From assembly GCF_024170165.1 (NCBI RefSeq), contig NZ_JALJXP010000008.1, positions 186,001 to 250,000 on the forward strand: a stretch of 64,000 nt of DNA, in the 5' to 3' direction. The stretch's first letter is position 1; each line of letters begins with the position of its first letter. Position numbers and translations under genes: made by a program. The stretch comes from Pseudomonas nitroreducens (GTDB taxonomy: Bacteria; Pseudomonadota; Gammaproteobacteria; Pseudomonadales; Pseudomonadaceae). The notes beneath the pieces are model-generated. The model was not told where the DNA came from. It ran no database searches and saw nothing but the letters and a program-made list of their open reading frames with translations. This document shows, piece after piece, positions 1-8,950 of this stretch.

Positions 1-3000
1 GAGGCCGCCGTAGAGCACGCCGTTCTTGTTGGCGTCGTTCACCCACAGGGTCACGGTGTTATCCATGCCGTAGGAGCGCGGCTTGGCGCTGGTCGACTTC
101 TGGTTGGCGGCCAGCTGCGGAACGTGCGTCAGCAGGGGCTCGGGCATGAAAGCCATCTGCTCCTGGCCGTTGCTGGTATTGAACAGGTGCAGATAGCCCT
201 CGTTGGTCGACATGACCACGCTCTGGTCTTCGCTGCTGCAGGTCTTGTAGGTGCTGTCGGAGTAGGTGTTGCACGCGTAGGTGACCAGGCGCGGCGAGGA
301 GTGCAGCGGGTCGCCCAGTGCCTTGCGTTGCGCTCCGGCGGCGGTGAGGCCGCGGATATAATTGATTGCCGCGGTACGTGCAGCGGTGTCACTGGCGTCC
401 GTGATGCCCAGCTTGGCGTTGGTGATGGTGGTGTTCGCCGTGTTGAGCAGGTAGTTGTTCTGGTTGAGGTTCACCGCGGCGCTGGGCGAGGAGCCGATGA
501 AGGTATAGAGCGAGCGCGCCGCCGCGTCCGGCAGATTGGAGGCAGCGCCGCCATTGGCGGTGTTGTTGCCGTCGGCGCTGGAGCTCCAGAAGCTGCGGGC
601 GGAGCTCTTGAAGAAGCCGGTGAGCGGGTCCACGGCGGCAGTGTTATCCGCATCGACGATCTGTGCGGTGGCGGTGTCCAGGCGATAGCGCTTCAGGTTG
701 CCGGGCCAGGTATCGGTTTCCTGCGGCTTGAATACCGAGAAGTACAGCTCGTCCTTGTTGTCCTGGCGGTTGAAGGTGTTCACCGGGGCGCTGGCGCTGA
801 CGAAGGTGCTGTCGGTCGCCAGGACCTGCTGAATGATGTCGTTGAACGCCTTGGACAGGTCGCCGGCGGTGGTGGCGGTATAGGTGGAGCCACCACCACG
901 GGAGGCCAGATCGGCGAGGAACCTCTTGATGTTGGCGCTATCCGTCGCGCCGCTGGCGTCCAGGGCAAAGCCCACGGTGTGGGTGGTTACCTCGTTGTCG
1001 CCGTCGATGCTGGAGGCCTGGTCGTTGGCGGCGATCCAGCCGGCCAAAGTGCGCGCGCACTTCTCGCCGTCGTCGCTGGCGTCGCTCGAACAGGCGCCGG
1101 TCAGTGCGGCGATTCCGTTCTTGGCGGCTGTGGTGTTCTGGTTGGCCTGGCCGTCGGTCAGCAACACCATGTGGGTGGTCTGGCAGGCGCTGTTGATCGG
1201 GCTGGGATAGCCGCTCGCACCGTTGCGCAGGTACTGCACTGCGTCATACAGGGTCGGCACGATGGGCGTGCTGCCGTCCGGCGTCATGCTTTGCGCCAGG
1301 TTGTTGAGCTGGTTGCGCACGGTGAAGGGGCTGGTGGTCATGCCACCGCTGGCCAGCTTGATGCGCAGGCGCAACGACTGGGCCGGGTTTGTCTCGTAGG
1401 CCTGGGCGTTGAGGCTGGAGTTTGCGCTCTGGGTCATGAACATCGTCAGGGCGTTGCCCGGAGCCCAACCGCTACGGTTGAACACGGTCTGCAGGGAAGA
1501 GGTGAGGCCTGCGCAGGCGAAGCTGGTGCCGGCGGTCCAGCCACCGTTGGCATTGTTGATGGTGCAACTGACCCCCGACGTGCTGCTGCGCGAACCGATG
1601 TTGCCGCTGGTCGCTTGCAGCGCCGCCGAGTTGTCGGTGTTCTCGAAGCTGATCGAGGTAGTGACGTTCGGGGCTGCGACCGTATTGTTCGGCGTGACGA
1701 ACAGCTTGGCATCCAGCACGGTGGCGCCCTGGATGACCGGCAGGTTCTCGTAGCGCGCCGCGATGGAGCCCGAGTTCAGCGGTAGTGTGTTGTCGCCCAG
1801 GGTCGGCGTGTAGTAGTTGCGGCCCGGAGCGGTTTCGAAGCCGTCGTTCTTGGCATCAGTGACGCGAGTTTCGATGATCGGGTTCAGACAGCCACTGCTA
1901 CCGCCGGTATAGGTCACGGTCAGTGTCGGCTGCAGGCCGATCCCGCCCTCGATGCTGGTCGCAGTCCGCGAGCCAGTACCGCTTTGCGGAGTGAGGAGAA
2001 TGGCGGCGGAGTTGTTACCGCACCAGCCGCCCTGGTTGACGATCTGCTGCACCACGTTCTTGATGTCCGGACCTGCCACCGGCACGGGCGGGCTCTGGGC
2101 TGTCCATTCGGGCGCAGCCCAGTCGAGGTAGGCCGAAGTGGTGGCACGGGCCGGGAGGTTCTCGGTGGCTGAGAAGGTGGGCGCGTCACTGACCAGCTGG
2201 CCCTTGATCCGGAAGGTCACAGGGTCGCTGTTGGAGGTTGCCGGAACGAAGGACAGCACCGCCTTGGTGACGGTCGCTCCTTGCGGGATGCCCAGGTTCT
2301 GGAAGCGCAGGGCGCCGATGCGGGTCTGTGACACGGTGGAGGTGCTGGAGTAGTTCACCACCAGGGCGGGCGTCGCGTTAGTGCTGCAGCTGCGTGCGCA
2401 GAAGGTGTAGTCGGCGGCCTGGGTCGCGCGGAAGCTCATCACCACGTCACCAATGTCGCTGGTGGCGGGGGCCGTTCTCTGCAAAGCCCTGAGCTGGTTG
2501 GTGATATCGATCTGGGCAGCATTGCCGTTGATCCAGCTCGATGCGGTGGCCGAGGCAGTATTGAAGGTCCTGGTGCCTACCGGATTGTTGTCGTTGAGCG
2601 CGGCGGGCGTTTTCGACAGCTCCATCCTCACGTTCAGCGTCGGCGGCGTCGTCCTGCTGTTGCCATTGGTCGGTACCAGTACCAGGTAGGCGCTCTGGAT
2701 GGTTGCGCTGGCCGGGACACCCAGCGAGCGGAAATCGAAGAGCGCCGTCTGGTAGCTGCTGTTATTGGTCGAGTTGAGGTTCAGCTCGGTCAGGTTGCCG
2801 TTGGTGCAGACCGGCTTGCTCGGACGGTTGGTGCCGCTGGATCGCATGCGGCAGGCGTAGTCCGTCCCGCTCTGGGTGACGATGAAGAAGGCATCGTTCT
2901 GGGCCAGCGTCGAGTTCGGTGTGCCGACCACGGTCGTGGTGGTGCTGGTGTAGCCCATGGGCAGGCTGGACTCGCCCAGGTCGCCGGTGCTGTTGGCGAT

Positions 3001-3423
3001 ATTCTGGGTCGCGTCGTCACTGCCCTGGCCGATCTCCGGGTTGCCAGCGTACTGGGTGGCGGAGCTGGGCAGCACCGAGTCGATATTGGTCACCGGATAG
3101 AGCAGTCGATTATCGCCGTTGAGCACCATCAGGCCTGCGTTGATGCCGTTGGTGTTCTGGATGATGTCGGCGAACGCCTGCTTGAGCAGGGTCATGCGCG
3201 ATTGCTGGCCCCGCGAGGGGTTGTTGTTGCTGTCGGTACGCCAGGCCATGGAGCCGGAGTTGTCCAGCACGAACAGCACGTTGGGACGTACGTTCTGGTC
3301 GATGGACTGGCCGCCGAAGAAGATTTCGGTGTCGTCGGCGTAACTGAGGGTCGCGCAGGCGATGCCCGAGGTCAGCAGGGCACCGCTCATCAGGCTGCGG
3401 AGGAAGGACTGTGGACGATTCAT
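1..3423 (-). CDS. pilY1: PilY1, type IV pilus tip adhesin/assembly protein (3' end beyond window)
   Basis: Open from the ATG at 3423 to the window edge (1141 codons, no stop seen), so the C-terminal beta-propeller expected of PilY1 is mostly missing. PilY1 works with the minor pilins to start pilus assembly and acts in adhesion and surface sensing. A signal peptide occupies about residues 1-30. A von Willebrand A metal site D-x-S-x-S (DNSGS) starts at D54, but the partner strand ending in LLTDG is near residue 752-757. The roughly 600 residues between hold three similar beta-rich modules, near residues 205-340, 355-500 and 540-680, each with an AT(I/V)xxAxL-type strand. It starts 18 nt after the pilX stop. 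The gene identity is firm from position and the vWA domain; the module boundaries are by eye. Confidence 0.9.
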   Translation of the reverse strand, partial: MNRPQSFLRSLMSGALLTSGIACATLSYADDTEIFFGGQSIDQNVRPNVLFVLDNSGSMAWRTDSNNNPSRGQQSRMTLLKQAFADIIQNTNGINAGLMVLNGDNRLLYPVTNIDSVLPSSATQYAGNPEIGQGSDDATQNIANSTGDLGESSLPMGYTSTTTTVVGTPNSTLAQNDAFFIVTQSGTDYACRMRSSGTNRPSKPVCTNGNLTELNLNSTNNSSYQTALFDFRSLGVPASATIQSAYLVLVPTNGNSRTTPPTLNVRMELSKTPAALNDNNPVGTRTFNTASATASSWINGNAAQIDITNQLRALQRTAPATSDIGDVVMSFRATQAADYTFCARSCSTNATPALVVNYSSTSTVSQTRIGALRFQNLGIPQGATVTKAVLSFVPATSNSDPVTFRIKGQLVSDAPTFSATENLPARATTSAYLDWAAPEWTAQSPPVPVAGPDIKNVVQQIVNQGGWCGNNSAAILLTPQSGTGSRTATSIEGGIGLQPTLTVTYTGGSSGCLNPIIETRVTDAKNDGFETAPGRNYYTPTLGDNTLPLNSGSIAARYENLPVIQGATVLDAKLFVTPNNTVAAPNVTTSISFENTDNSAALQATSGNIGSRSSTSGVSCTINNANGGWTAGTSFACAGLTSSLQTVFNRSGWAPGNALTMFMTQSANSSLNAQAYETNPAQSLRLRIKLASGGMTTSPFTVRNQLNNLAQSMTPDGSTPIVPTLYDAVQYLRNGASGYPSPINSACQTTHMVLLTDGQANQNTTAAKNGIAALTGACSSDASDDGEKCARTLAGWIAANDQASSIDGDNEVTTHTVGFALDASGATDSANIKRFLADLASRGGGSTYTATTAGDLSKAFNDIIQQVLATDSTFVSASAPVNTFNRQDNKDELYFSVFKPQETDTWPGNLKRYRLDTATAQIVDADNTAAVDPLTGFFKSSARSFWSSSADGNNTANGGAASNLPDAAARSLYTFIGSSPSAAVNLNQNNYLLNTANTTITNAKLGITDASDTAARTAAINYIRGLTAAGAQRKALGDPLHSSPRLVTYACNTYSDSTYKTCSSEDQSVVMSTNEGYLHLFNTSNGQEQMAFMPEPLLTHVPQLAANQKSTSAKPRSYGMDNTVTLWVNDANKNGVLYGGL

Positions 3424-3441
3424 TCTGTGCACCTGATGCGT

Positions 3442-3921
3442 TTAGAGGTGGGTAGCCTGGATGTAGCTGCGGCGATGCAGGGCACGCGCCTGGCCGTCCG
3501 AACTGGTGACGTTGCAGTTGTTCAGGTTCTTGCAGGCCTTGGCCTGGCTGCTCACCTGATAGCAGGTGTAGGTCAGCGTGCCGGCAGCGACGCTCATGCT
3601 CTGCGCCGGAATGAACTTGGCGCATTCGATGAAGCTCGCATTCAGGCTCACCTGCGCCGAACCAGAGTTGCCCGACGTTGGCTCCACCGGGATGGTGATG
3701 CCGTTGGTGGGGGCCACACCACTCTGGGCGAATCGGTTAACCCAGACCTGCAGGCCGCTTTCCGCTGCCTGGAAGGCGATGTTCTGTTGCTGGGCGTTGG
3801 CCGAGATGCGCTGCTGCATCGTCGAATTACTGGCCATGGCAATGGCCAGCACTGTAAGGATCAGCAGCAGCACGAGGCTGACGAGCAGCGCCATGCCGCG
3901 TTGGGTCTTGGATGAAGTCAT
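3442..3921 (-). CDS. pilX: PilX, type IV pilus minor pilin
   Basis: 159 aa. Minor pilin that, with PilV, PilW, FimU and PilY1, forms the priming tip complex in the inner membrane. The N-terminus is a prepilin signal, QRG followed by MALLVSLVLLLI, with PilD cleavage expected after G9 and a membrane helix at about residues 10-31. The fifth mature residue is V14 rather than glutamate, as in GspK-like tip pseudopilins. The start codon overlaps the pilW stop by 4 nt (ATGA), so the two genes look translationally coupled. Assignment rests on the leader, the size and the order fimU-pilV-pilW-pilX-pilY1. Confidence 0.9.
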   Translation of the reverse strand: MTSSKTQRGMALLVSLVLLLILTVLAIAMASNSTMQQRISANAQQQNIAFQAAESGLQVWVNRFAQSGVAPTNGITIPVEPTSGNSGSAQVSLNASFIECAKFIPAQSMSVAAGTLTYTCYQVSSQAKACKNLNNCNVTSSDGQARALHRRSYIQATHL

Positions 3922-4595
3922 AGCCGGTTCCTCAGCTCGACGGTGCCGGTGAAGTTGCGGGAAATGTTCTGCGCAGCATCGATGGCGGTGATGCTCAGCT
4001 GCACGCGATCGGCGCTCTGGGCTTCCGCGGCGCTGATGCTGCCTGCGGTTTTCCAGACGATCTTGCCTGCCGATTCGAAGCCCAGGGTGATGCCAGTGAT
4101 GGTGGCGTTATCGACCACCGTCTGGTTGCCGCCACTGGTGCTGGAGTTCATGCAGATCGAGGTGCCGTTGGCGCAGTTGCTGTAGGTGACCGAGTAGAGG
4201 TACAGCGTCTGGTTGGTGCAGGTCTTGTTGACGCCTGGCATGGCCACCGAGGTGGTGGTGGTCGTGGCGTAGTTGAAGCTCACGCTGGTGCTCACGCCGT
4301 TGGTGGTAGTGACCGCGTCACGAGGGAACTGGACTCCATTGCTGACGGTCACGGCACTGCTTGGCAACTGGCAGCCCTGATAGCCTGCTCGGCGAGCATC
4401 CATGGACACCAGGTCGAGGACGACCCGGCCGCTGTCCTGGACACGGGTCAACGCGCTGCTGGTCTTGTCCGATGCGGAACTGTTGCTGAACATCTGCAGT
4501 ACGCCCAGCAGCAACAGGGTGCTGAGGAGCAGAGCCACCATCAGCTCGATCATCGACAGGCCACGCTGCCGGTAGGAGTATTGCCTGGTAGTCAT
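3918..4595 (-). CDS. pilW: PilW, type IV pilus minor pilin
   Basis: 225 aa. Minor pilin of the pilus-initiating tip complex. The prepilin leader is RQRG followed by LSMIEL, with cleavage after G12 and the conserved glutamate at mature position 5 (E17), then a hydrophobic helix to about residue 36. The rest is a large Ser/Thr-rich globular domain with a cysteine pair in the stretch YSNCANGTSICMN. It overlaps pilV by 4 nt upstream and pilX by 4 nt downstream, so the three form one coupled unit. The identity comes from gene order and size. Confidence 0.9.
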   Translation of the reverse strand: MTTRQYSYRQRGLSMIELMVALLLSTLLLLGVLQMFSNSSASDKTSSALTRVQDSGRVVLDLVSMDARRAGYQGCQLPSSAVTVSNGVQFPRDAVTTTNGVSTSVSFNYATTTTTSVAMPGVNKTCTNQTLYLYSVTYSNCANGTSICMNSSTSGGNQTVVDNATITGITLGFESAGKIVWKTAGSISAAEAQSADRVQLSITAIDAAQNISRNFTGTVELRNRL

Positions 4596-5080
4596 AGATT
4601 CACCCGCAGCGTGAAGTTCTGAGCCTGAGAGCCAGTGCTGTGTTGCTGTGCGTCCGACTCGGTCCAGCTGATGACGACCTGGTACTCATTGGTGTTCGCT
4701 TTGGTGACGGTGACGCCGGAGCCGGGGATCGCGGCCTGCAGGTTGCCCCACCAGTCAAAGATGTCCTGGTTGGCCAGTTCCGAAGCCGAGCAGCCAACGG
4801 TCTTGGTGCGGCAGTCCGGGTTGGTCCGGGTTGCGCCGGAGGTCAGGCTGATCACATAGGGTGAGGTGGCCAGCAGCGCTTGAGCCGAGTTGCCACGCAT
4901 CCGCTCCACGTAGTCATACGCAAGCATGCTGGCCTGGCCGCGCAGGTAGGCGCCCTGGTTGCCTTGCAGGCTGGTCATGGTCAGCGAGGCCATGCCCAGC
5001 AGCCCGATGGCCAGGACCAGCAGGGCGATGAGCACTTCGATGAGGGTGAAGCCGCCCTCGCGGCGCTGGATCATGGGCAT
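4592..5080 (-). CDS. pilV: PilV, type IV pilus minor pilin
   Basis: 162 aa. Minor pilin of the tip complex. The leader REGG is followed by FTLIEVLIALLVLAIGLLGM, which is the characteristic PilV N-terminus, with glutamate at mature position 5. The start overlaps the fimU stop by 10 nt and the stop overlaps the pilW start by 4 nt. Two cysteines near the middle (DCRTKTVGC) probably form a disulfide in the globular domain. Confidence 0.92.
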   Translation of the reverse strand: MPMIQRREGGFTLIEVLIALLVLAIGLLGMASLTMTSLQGNQGAYLRGQASMLAYDYVERMRGNSAQALLATSPYVISLTSGATRTNPDCRTKTVGCSASELANQDIFDWWGNLQAAIPGSGVTVTKANTNEYQVVISWTESDAQQHSTGSQAQNFTLRVNL

Positions 5081-5598
5081 GTTCCATTCGCTCCGCTGGT
5101 GGCGACGCCGGCGATATTCAGGGTAACTGCGCGCGAACTTGCACTGCCTCGCGAGTCGCAGACCCGCAGCGTCCCTGCCGTGGTCAGGGTGCCGTTCGGA
5201 TTGAAGGTCAGGGTGCCGCTGCTGCGCAGGGTCAGGCCGCTGGTGTTGGGGGGCAGCACGCGGATCACGGCGGTCTGGGCCACCGACGTCGTCGTGGCGT
5301 CGGGGCTGCGGAAAACGATGGCGCCGGCCTCCCAGCTGTTGCTGTTGCAGCTGTAGTTGGCCTGGTTGAGACCTGCGTCGCTGCTGCCGCAGACGCGGAC
5401 GATGCTGCGCTGGGTAATGGCTTCGCTGCGCGCCGATTGCAGCAACCCGATCACCATGTTGGTCTGGCTGGAGATCTGGTTGTTCAGCATCAAGGTGCGG
5501 AAACTGGGTATGGCGATGGTCGCCAGAATGGCGGCAACCGCCACCACGACCATCAACTCGATCAGCGTAAACCCTGCTGATTCCCTGGGGCGCGACAT
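5071..5598 (-). CDS. fimU: FimU, GspH/FimT-type minor pilin
   Basis: 175 aa from the ATG at 5598. I prefer it to the upstream GTG at 5613 because an AGGA element lies 8 nt before it. The prepilin leader ESAG is followed by FTLIELMVVVAVAAILATIA, with glutamate at mature position 5. FimU belongs to the GspH family and links the tip complex to the major pilin. Cysteines occur in RVCGSSD, YSCNS, VCDS and near the C-terminus. The position directly before pilV separates it from the second GspH-type gene (fimT) upstream. The AlgR-like site at 5672-5681 lies in its upstream region. Confidence 0.9.
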   Translation of the reverse strand: MSRPRESAGFTLIELMVVVAVAAILATIAIPSFRTLMLNNQISSQTNMVIGLLQSARSEAITQRSIVRVCGSSDAGLNQANYSCNSNSWEAGAIVFRSPDATTTSVAQTAVIRVLPPNTSGLTLRSSGTLTFNPNGTLTTAGTLRVCDSRGSASSRAVTLNIAGVATSGANGTCP

Positions 5599-5671
5599 GG
5601 ACGCATTCCTCACATTTTCGATAGCAGCGATGTTGCCTAGTCGTGTGGGAAATGTCCTTTTTCTATAGATG

Positions 5672-5681
5672 ACCGTTCGTA
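5672..5681 (+). promoter_or_regulatory. Candidate AlgR box upstream of fimU
   Basis: ACCGTTCGTA matches the AlgR consensus ACCGTTCGTC at 9 of 10 positions. It lies 73 nt upstream of the fimU start, reading on the strand opposite to the gene. AlgR is known to activate the fimU-pilVWXY1Y2E operon in P. aeruginosa. Binding here is inferred from the match alone. Confidence 0.55.
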
Positions 5682-5749
5682 TTAGGGGGACGTTCGGTCA
5701 TGTCTTCCGAGGTTCTGTGAACCCCGTCGCGCAAGGCGTGAGAAGTCGG

Positions 5750-6280
5750 TCAGCGGGGACAGTAGTCCTCGGTGTTTCCGGCCTCGGTGCGGATACGTCC
5801 GGCCTTGTTGAGCACGATGCGGTAACTCGTTCGGCCTGCGCCGCAGAGCGTCAGGGTGCCGGCGTGGAAGGCGCCGTTGGGCTGGATCGCATTGCCGCGC
5901 GGGGTGAAGTGGAGGTAGCGACGCGAGGTGCTGTCGGTGCGGATGCTGATACCGCTCAGGGGGGCGTGGGCCGCGAGCGGAGCTTGCTGGGGGGCATGGA
6001 CGCCGCTATTGCCGGAGTCGGCAAAAACCTCCCAGCCGGCGGCCCAGTCGCCGCCGGTCGCCGCGATGCTGACCGGTTGCCCGCTGTGCGCGGCCGACTC
6101 GCGGGCGAAGTCCAGTGCGTTGCGCAGTTCCCGGGTGGCGGTGCTTGCCCGCTGGTTGTGCAGCAGTTCGCTGAGGTTGGGGGCAGCGATGGCGAGCGCT
6201 ATCGCCAGTATCGCGAGGGTGAACAGCAGCTCGACGAGGGTGAAGCCCAGCCCGCTGATGGTGGATTGCTCTCTGGCCAT
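5750..6280 (-). CDS. fimT: FimT, GspH/FimT-type pseudopilin
   Basis: 176 aa. The leader SGLG is followed by FTLVELLFTLAILAIALAIA, with glutamate at mature position 5, then a GspH-like domain ending in CGAGR and DYCPR, which probably form a C-terminal cysteine pair. In P. aeruginosa fimT sits just upstream of fimU in the same direction, as here. FimT-family proteins have been linked to DNA binding during natural transformation in other gammaproteobacteria; that role is not shown by this sequence. A gap of about 150 nt separates it from fimU, which probably has its own promoter. Confidence 0.85.
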   Translation of the reverse strand: MAREQSTISGLGFTLVELLFTLAILAIALAIAAPNLSELLHNQRASTATRELRNALDFARESAAHSGQPVSIAATGGDWAAGWEVFADSGNSGVHAPQQAPLAAHAPLSGISIRTDSTSRRYLHFTPRGNAIQPNGAFHAGTLTLCGAGRTSYRIVLNKAGRIRTEAGNTEDYCPR

Positions 6281-6360
6281 GGTTCGCTTCCGGGCAGTTG
6301 AGGTGCGGGAAGTATTGGCCGCCGGTTACGCGGTGCCTGCCGGTGAGTTGGATGGCTGCT

Positions 6361-6387
6361 GTAGGAGCGGTCCGATGCCGCATCGAC
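6361..6387. repeat. Degenerate REP element
   Basis: GTAGGAGCGG followed by an imperfect inverted half (TCCGATGCCGCATCGA). It resembles the GTAGGAGCGG-type REP units elsewhere in the window and lies in the divergent gap between fimT and thiO. Confidence 0.5.
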
Positions 6388-6474
6388 TTCCGTCCTGCTC
6401 CGTCGACGGCCCATGCCCGGTATAGTGTGCGGCCGGCGATGGGCCGTTGGTTTTCCTGTGATGTGGGGCGTTGT

Positions 6475-7584
6475 ATGCCGGACATGATCGTGGTGGGCGG
6501 TGGGGTAGTCGGGATGCTGACTGCCTGGACTCTGGGGCAGGCGGGTGCCGAGGTGGTGCTGCTGGAGAAGGGCGAGACCGGGCGCGAGGCGTCCTGGGCC
6601 GGTGGTGGCATCGTCTCGCCGCTCTATCCGTGGCGCTACAGCGCGGCGGTCGCCAACCTGGCCCACTGGTCGCAGGATTTCTACCCGCAGTTGGGCGACC
6701 GCCTGCTGGCGGATACCGGGCTCGATCCCGAAGTGCACGTCACCGGCCTCTACTGGCTGGACCTGGACGACCAGGCCGAAGCCCTGGCGTGGGCCAGGAC
6801 CCATGGTCGCCCGCTTTCGGAGGTGGATATCGGCGCCGTGCATGAGGCTGTCCCCGTGTTGGGACAGGGCTTCGAGCGCGCCGTGTACATGTCCGGCGTG
6901 GCCAACGTGCGCAACCCGCGCCTGGCCAAGTCGCTGCGCCAGGCGCTGGTACAGCTGCCGACTGTGAGCGTGCAGGAGCAGGTCGAGGTGACCGGCTTCC
7001 TGAAACAAGGCGATAGCGTGACGGGCGTCCGCACGGCTCAGGGGGATTTCACGGCCGACGCGGTGGTGCTGGCGGCCGGCGCCTGGAGCGGCGAGCTGCT
7101 GGCGAAGCTGGGCCTCGAGTTGCCGGTGGAGCCGGTGAAGGGGCAGATGATCCTGTACCGCTGCGCCGCGGACTTCCTCTCCAGCATGGTGCTGGCCAAA
7201 GGTCGTTATGCGATTCCGCGTCGCGATGGGCACATTCTGGTGGGTAGCACGCTGGAGCACGCCGGCTTCGACAAGACCCCGTCGGGCGAGGCCCTGAGCA
7301 GCCTGCGCGCTTCGGCAGAGGAGCTGATTCCCGCGCTGGCGGGCATGGAACCGGTGAATCACTGGGCAGGGCTGCGGCCCGGCTCACCGCAGGGCATTCC
7401 CTTCATCGGGGAGGTGCCGGGTCACCAGGGGCTGTGGCTGAACACCGGGCACTACCGCAACGGCCTGGTGCTGGCGCCGGCGTCCTGCCAGTTGCTGGCG
7501 GACCTGATGCAGAAGCGCCAGCCGATCATCGAGGCGGCGCCCTATGCGCCGGCAGGGCGTCTGGTGGCGACGCCCATCGTCTGA
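6475..7584 (+). CDS. thiO: Glycine oxidase ThiO (FAD-dependent)
   Basis: 369 aa from the ATG at 6475, chosen because a GGGGCG element precedes it and the Rossmann strand MIVVGGGVVG begins at residue 4; the frame stays open upstream. ThiO oxidises glycine to iminoglyoxylate (dehydroglycine) for the thiazole of thiamin in the cytosol. The DAO fold shows the FAD-binding GGGVVG, EASWAGGG after the second strand, and the C-terminal AGLRPGSPQGIPFIGEVPG with TGHYRNG, typical of glycine oxidase. Its stop is 13 nt from that of the convergent pilR. P. aeruginosa has the same gene between fimT and pilR. Confidence 0.85.
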   Translation: MPDMIVVGGGVVGMLTAWTLGQAGAEVVLLEKGETGREASWAGGGIVSPLYPWRYSAAVANLAHWSQDFYPQLGDRLLADTGLDPEVHVTGLYWLDLDDQAEALAWARTHGRPLSEVDIGAVHEAVPVLGQGFERAVYMSGVANVRNPRLAKSLRQALVQLPTVSVQEQVEVTGFLKQGDSVTGVRTAQGDFTADAVVLAAGAWSGELLAKLGLELPVEPVKGQMILYRCAADFLSSMVLAKGRYAIPRRDGHILVGSTLEHAGFDKTPSGEALSSLRASAEELIPALAGMEPVNHWAGLRPGSPQGIPFIGEVPGHQGLWLNTGHYRNGLVLAPASCQLLADLMQKRQPIIEAAPYAPAGRLVATPIV

Positions 7585-7597
7585 GAGCGGCCGGGGA

Positions 7598-8935
7598 TCA
7601 GTCGATCCCCAGCTTCTTCAGGCGGTAACGCATGGAGCGGAAGGTCAGCCCCAGACGCTGCGCCGCTGCGGTACGGTTCCAGCGCGTCTCTTCCAGCGCC
7701 TGCATGATCAGCTTGCGTTCGATGTCCTCGAGGTAATCCTCGAGGTTGTCGATCTGTGCCAGGCTCGCGTCACCGCCGCCGTCCGCCGTGCTGGTTTCGG
7801 CCAGGCGCAGGTCATGAGGCTGGATGACGTCGTCCTCGCAGAGCGTGTAGGCGCGCTCCAGCATGTTCTCCAGTTCCCGCACGTTGCCGGGGAAGCGGTA
7901 GCTCTTGAGCTTCTCCAGTGCATCGGCGCTGACTGCCGCGGTAGCCAGTCCGCTGTCTCCGGCCAGGCGTTTGAGCACGCGGTCGGTCAGTAGCGGGATG
8001 TCTTCACGGCGCTCGCGCAGCGGCGGAACGCGCAGCTCGATGACGTTCAGGCGGTAGTAGAGGTCCTGACGGAATCGGCCTGCGGCCACTTCCGCGGCCA
8101 GGTCCTTGTGGGTCGCACAGAGGACGCGCACGTCCACCGCGACCTCCTGCTGGCCGCCCACCGCGCGTACGGCCTTCTCCTGGATGACGCGCAGCAGCTT
8201 GACCTGCATCGGCAGCGGCAGGTCGGCGACCTCGTCGAGGAACAGCGTGCCGCCGTTGGCCGCCTGGAACAGGCCAAGCTTGTCTTCCACGGCGCCGGTG
8301 AAACTGCCTTTCTTGTGGCCGAAGAACTCGCTTTCCATCAGCTCGGACGGAATGGCGCCGCAGTTGACCGGCACGAAGGTCTGGGTTTCGCGCGGGCCCT
8401 GCTCGTGGATCAGCCGGGCCACCAGTTCCTTGCCGCTGCCGGATTCGCCGCTGATGTACACCGGCGCCTGGCTGCGGGCGAGCTTGGCGACCTGATTGCG
8501 CAGGGTGCGCATGGGCGGCGAATCCCCGAGCAGACGGCTGTCCACCGGCGCTTCCTCGGCCTCCGGCGAGCGCAGGCGCAGGGCCGAATTCACCAGCTCG
8601 CGCAGGCGGGCAAGGTCCACCGGCTTGGTCAGGAAGTCGAAAGCGCCGGCCTTGAGAGCCTGCACCGCGGTGTCGAGGCTGCCGAAGGCGGTGATCATCG
8701 CCACCGGCATCTGCGGATGGCGCTGCTGGATGTATTGCACCAGGTCCAGGCCGGTGCCATCGGGCAGGCGCATGTCGGTGAGGCAGAAGTCGAAGGGCTC
8801 GCGGGCCAGGAAGTCGCGGGCTTCCTTGACGTTGCGGGCGCTGCGGGTGTCCAGCTTCATGCGGCCGAGGGTGATCTCCAGCAGCTCGCGGATGTCGGGT
8901 TCGTCGTCGACGATCAGGGCTTTTTGACGGCTCAT
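7598..8935 (-). CDS. pilR: PilR, sigma-54-dependent response regulator
   Basis: 445 aa. Activates pilA transcription with sigma-54 when phosphorylated by PilS. Domains in order: receiver (about 5-120, with acidic DDEPD, phospho-acceptor aspartate in DFCLTDMRLP and the conserved lysine in FLTKPVD), AAA+ domain (about 135-370, Walker A GESGSGKE, sigma-54 contact loop GSFTGA), and a Fis-type helix-turn-helix (about 400-445, WNRTAAAQRLGLTFRSMRYR). The start lies 15 nt after the pilS stop, so they form an operon. Candidate targets are upstream of pilA at 34626-34640. Confidence 0.95.
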   Translation of the reverse strand: MSRQKALIVDDEPDIRELLEITLGRMKLDTRSARNVKEARDFLAREPFDFCLTDMRLPDGTGLDLVQYIQQRHPQMPVAMITAFGSLDTAVQALKAGAFDFLTKPVDLARLRELVNSALRLRSPEAEEAPVDSRLLGDSPPMRTLRNQVAKLARSQAPVYISGESGSGKELVARLIHEQGPRETQTFVPVNCGAIPSELMESEFFGHKKGSFTGAVEDKLGLFQAANGGTLFLDEVADLPLPMQVKLLRVIQEKAVRAVGGQQEVAVDVRVLCATHKDLAAEVAAGRFRQDLYYRLNVIELRVPPLRERREDIPLLTDRVLKRLAGDSGLATAAVSADALEKLKSYRFPGNVRELENMLERAYTLCEDDVIQPHDLRLAETSTADGGGDASLAQIDNLEDYLEDIERKLIMQALEETRWNRTAAAQRLGLTFRSMRYRLKKLGID

Positions 8936-8950
8936 GCTCTTTGCGTCTTC

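Noticed and set aside
124..1785. Long plus-strand open frame of 553 codons
   Set aside because: It is the antisense shadow of pilY1. High GC keeps many frames open; the protein is Gly/Val/Arg-rich with no family feature.
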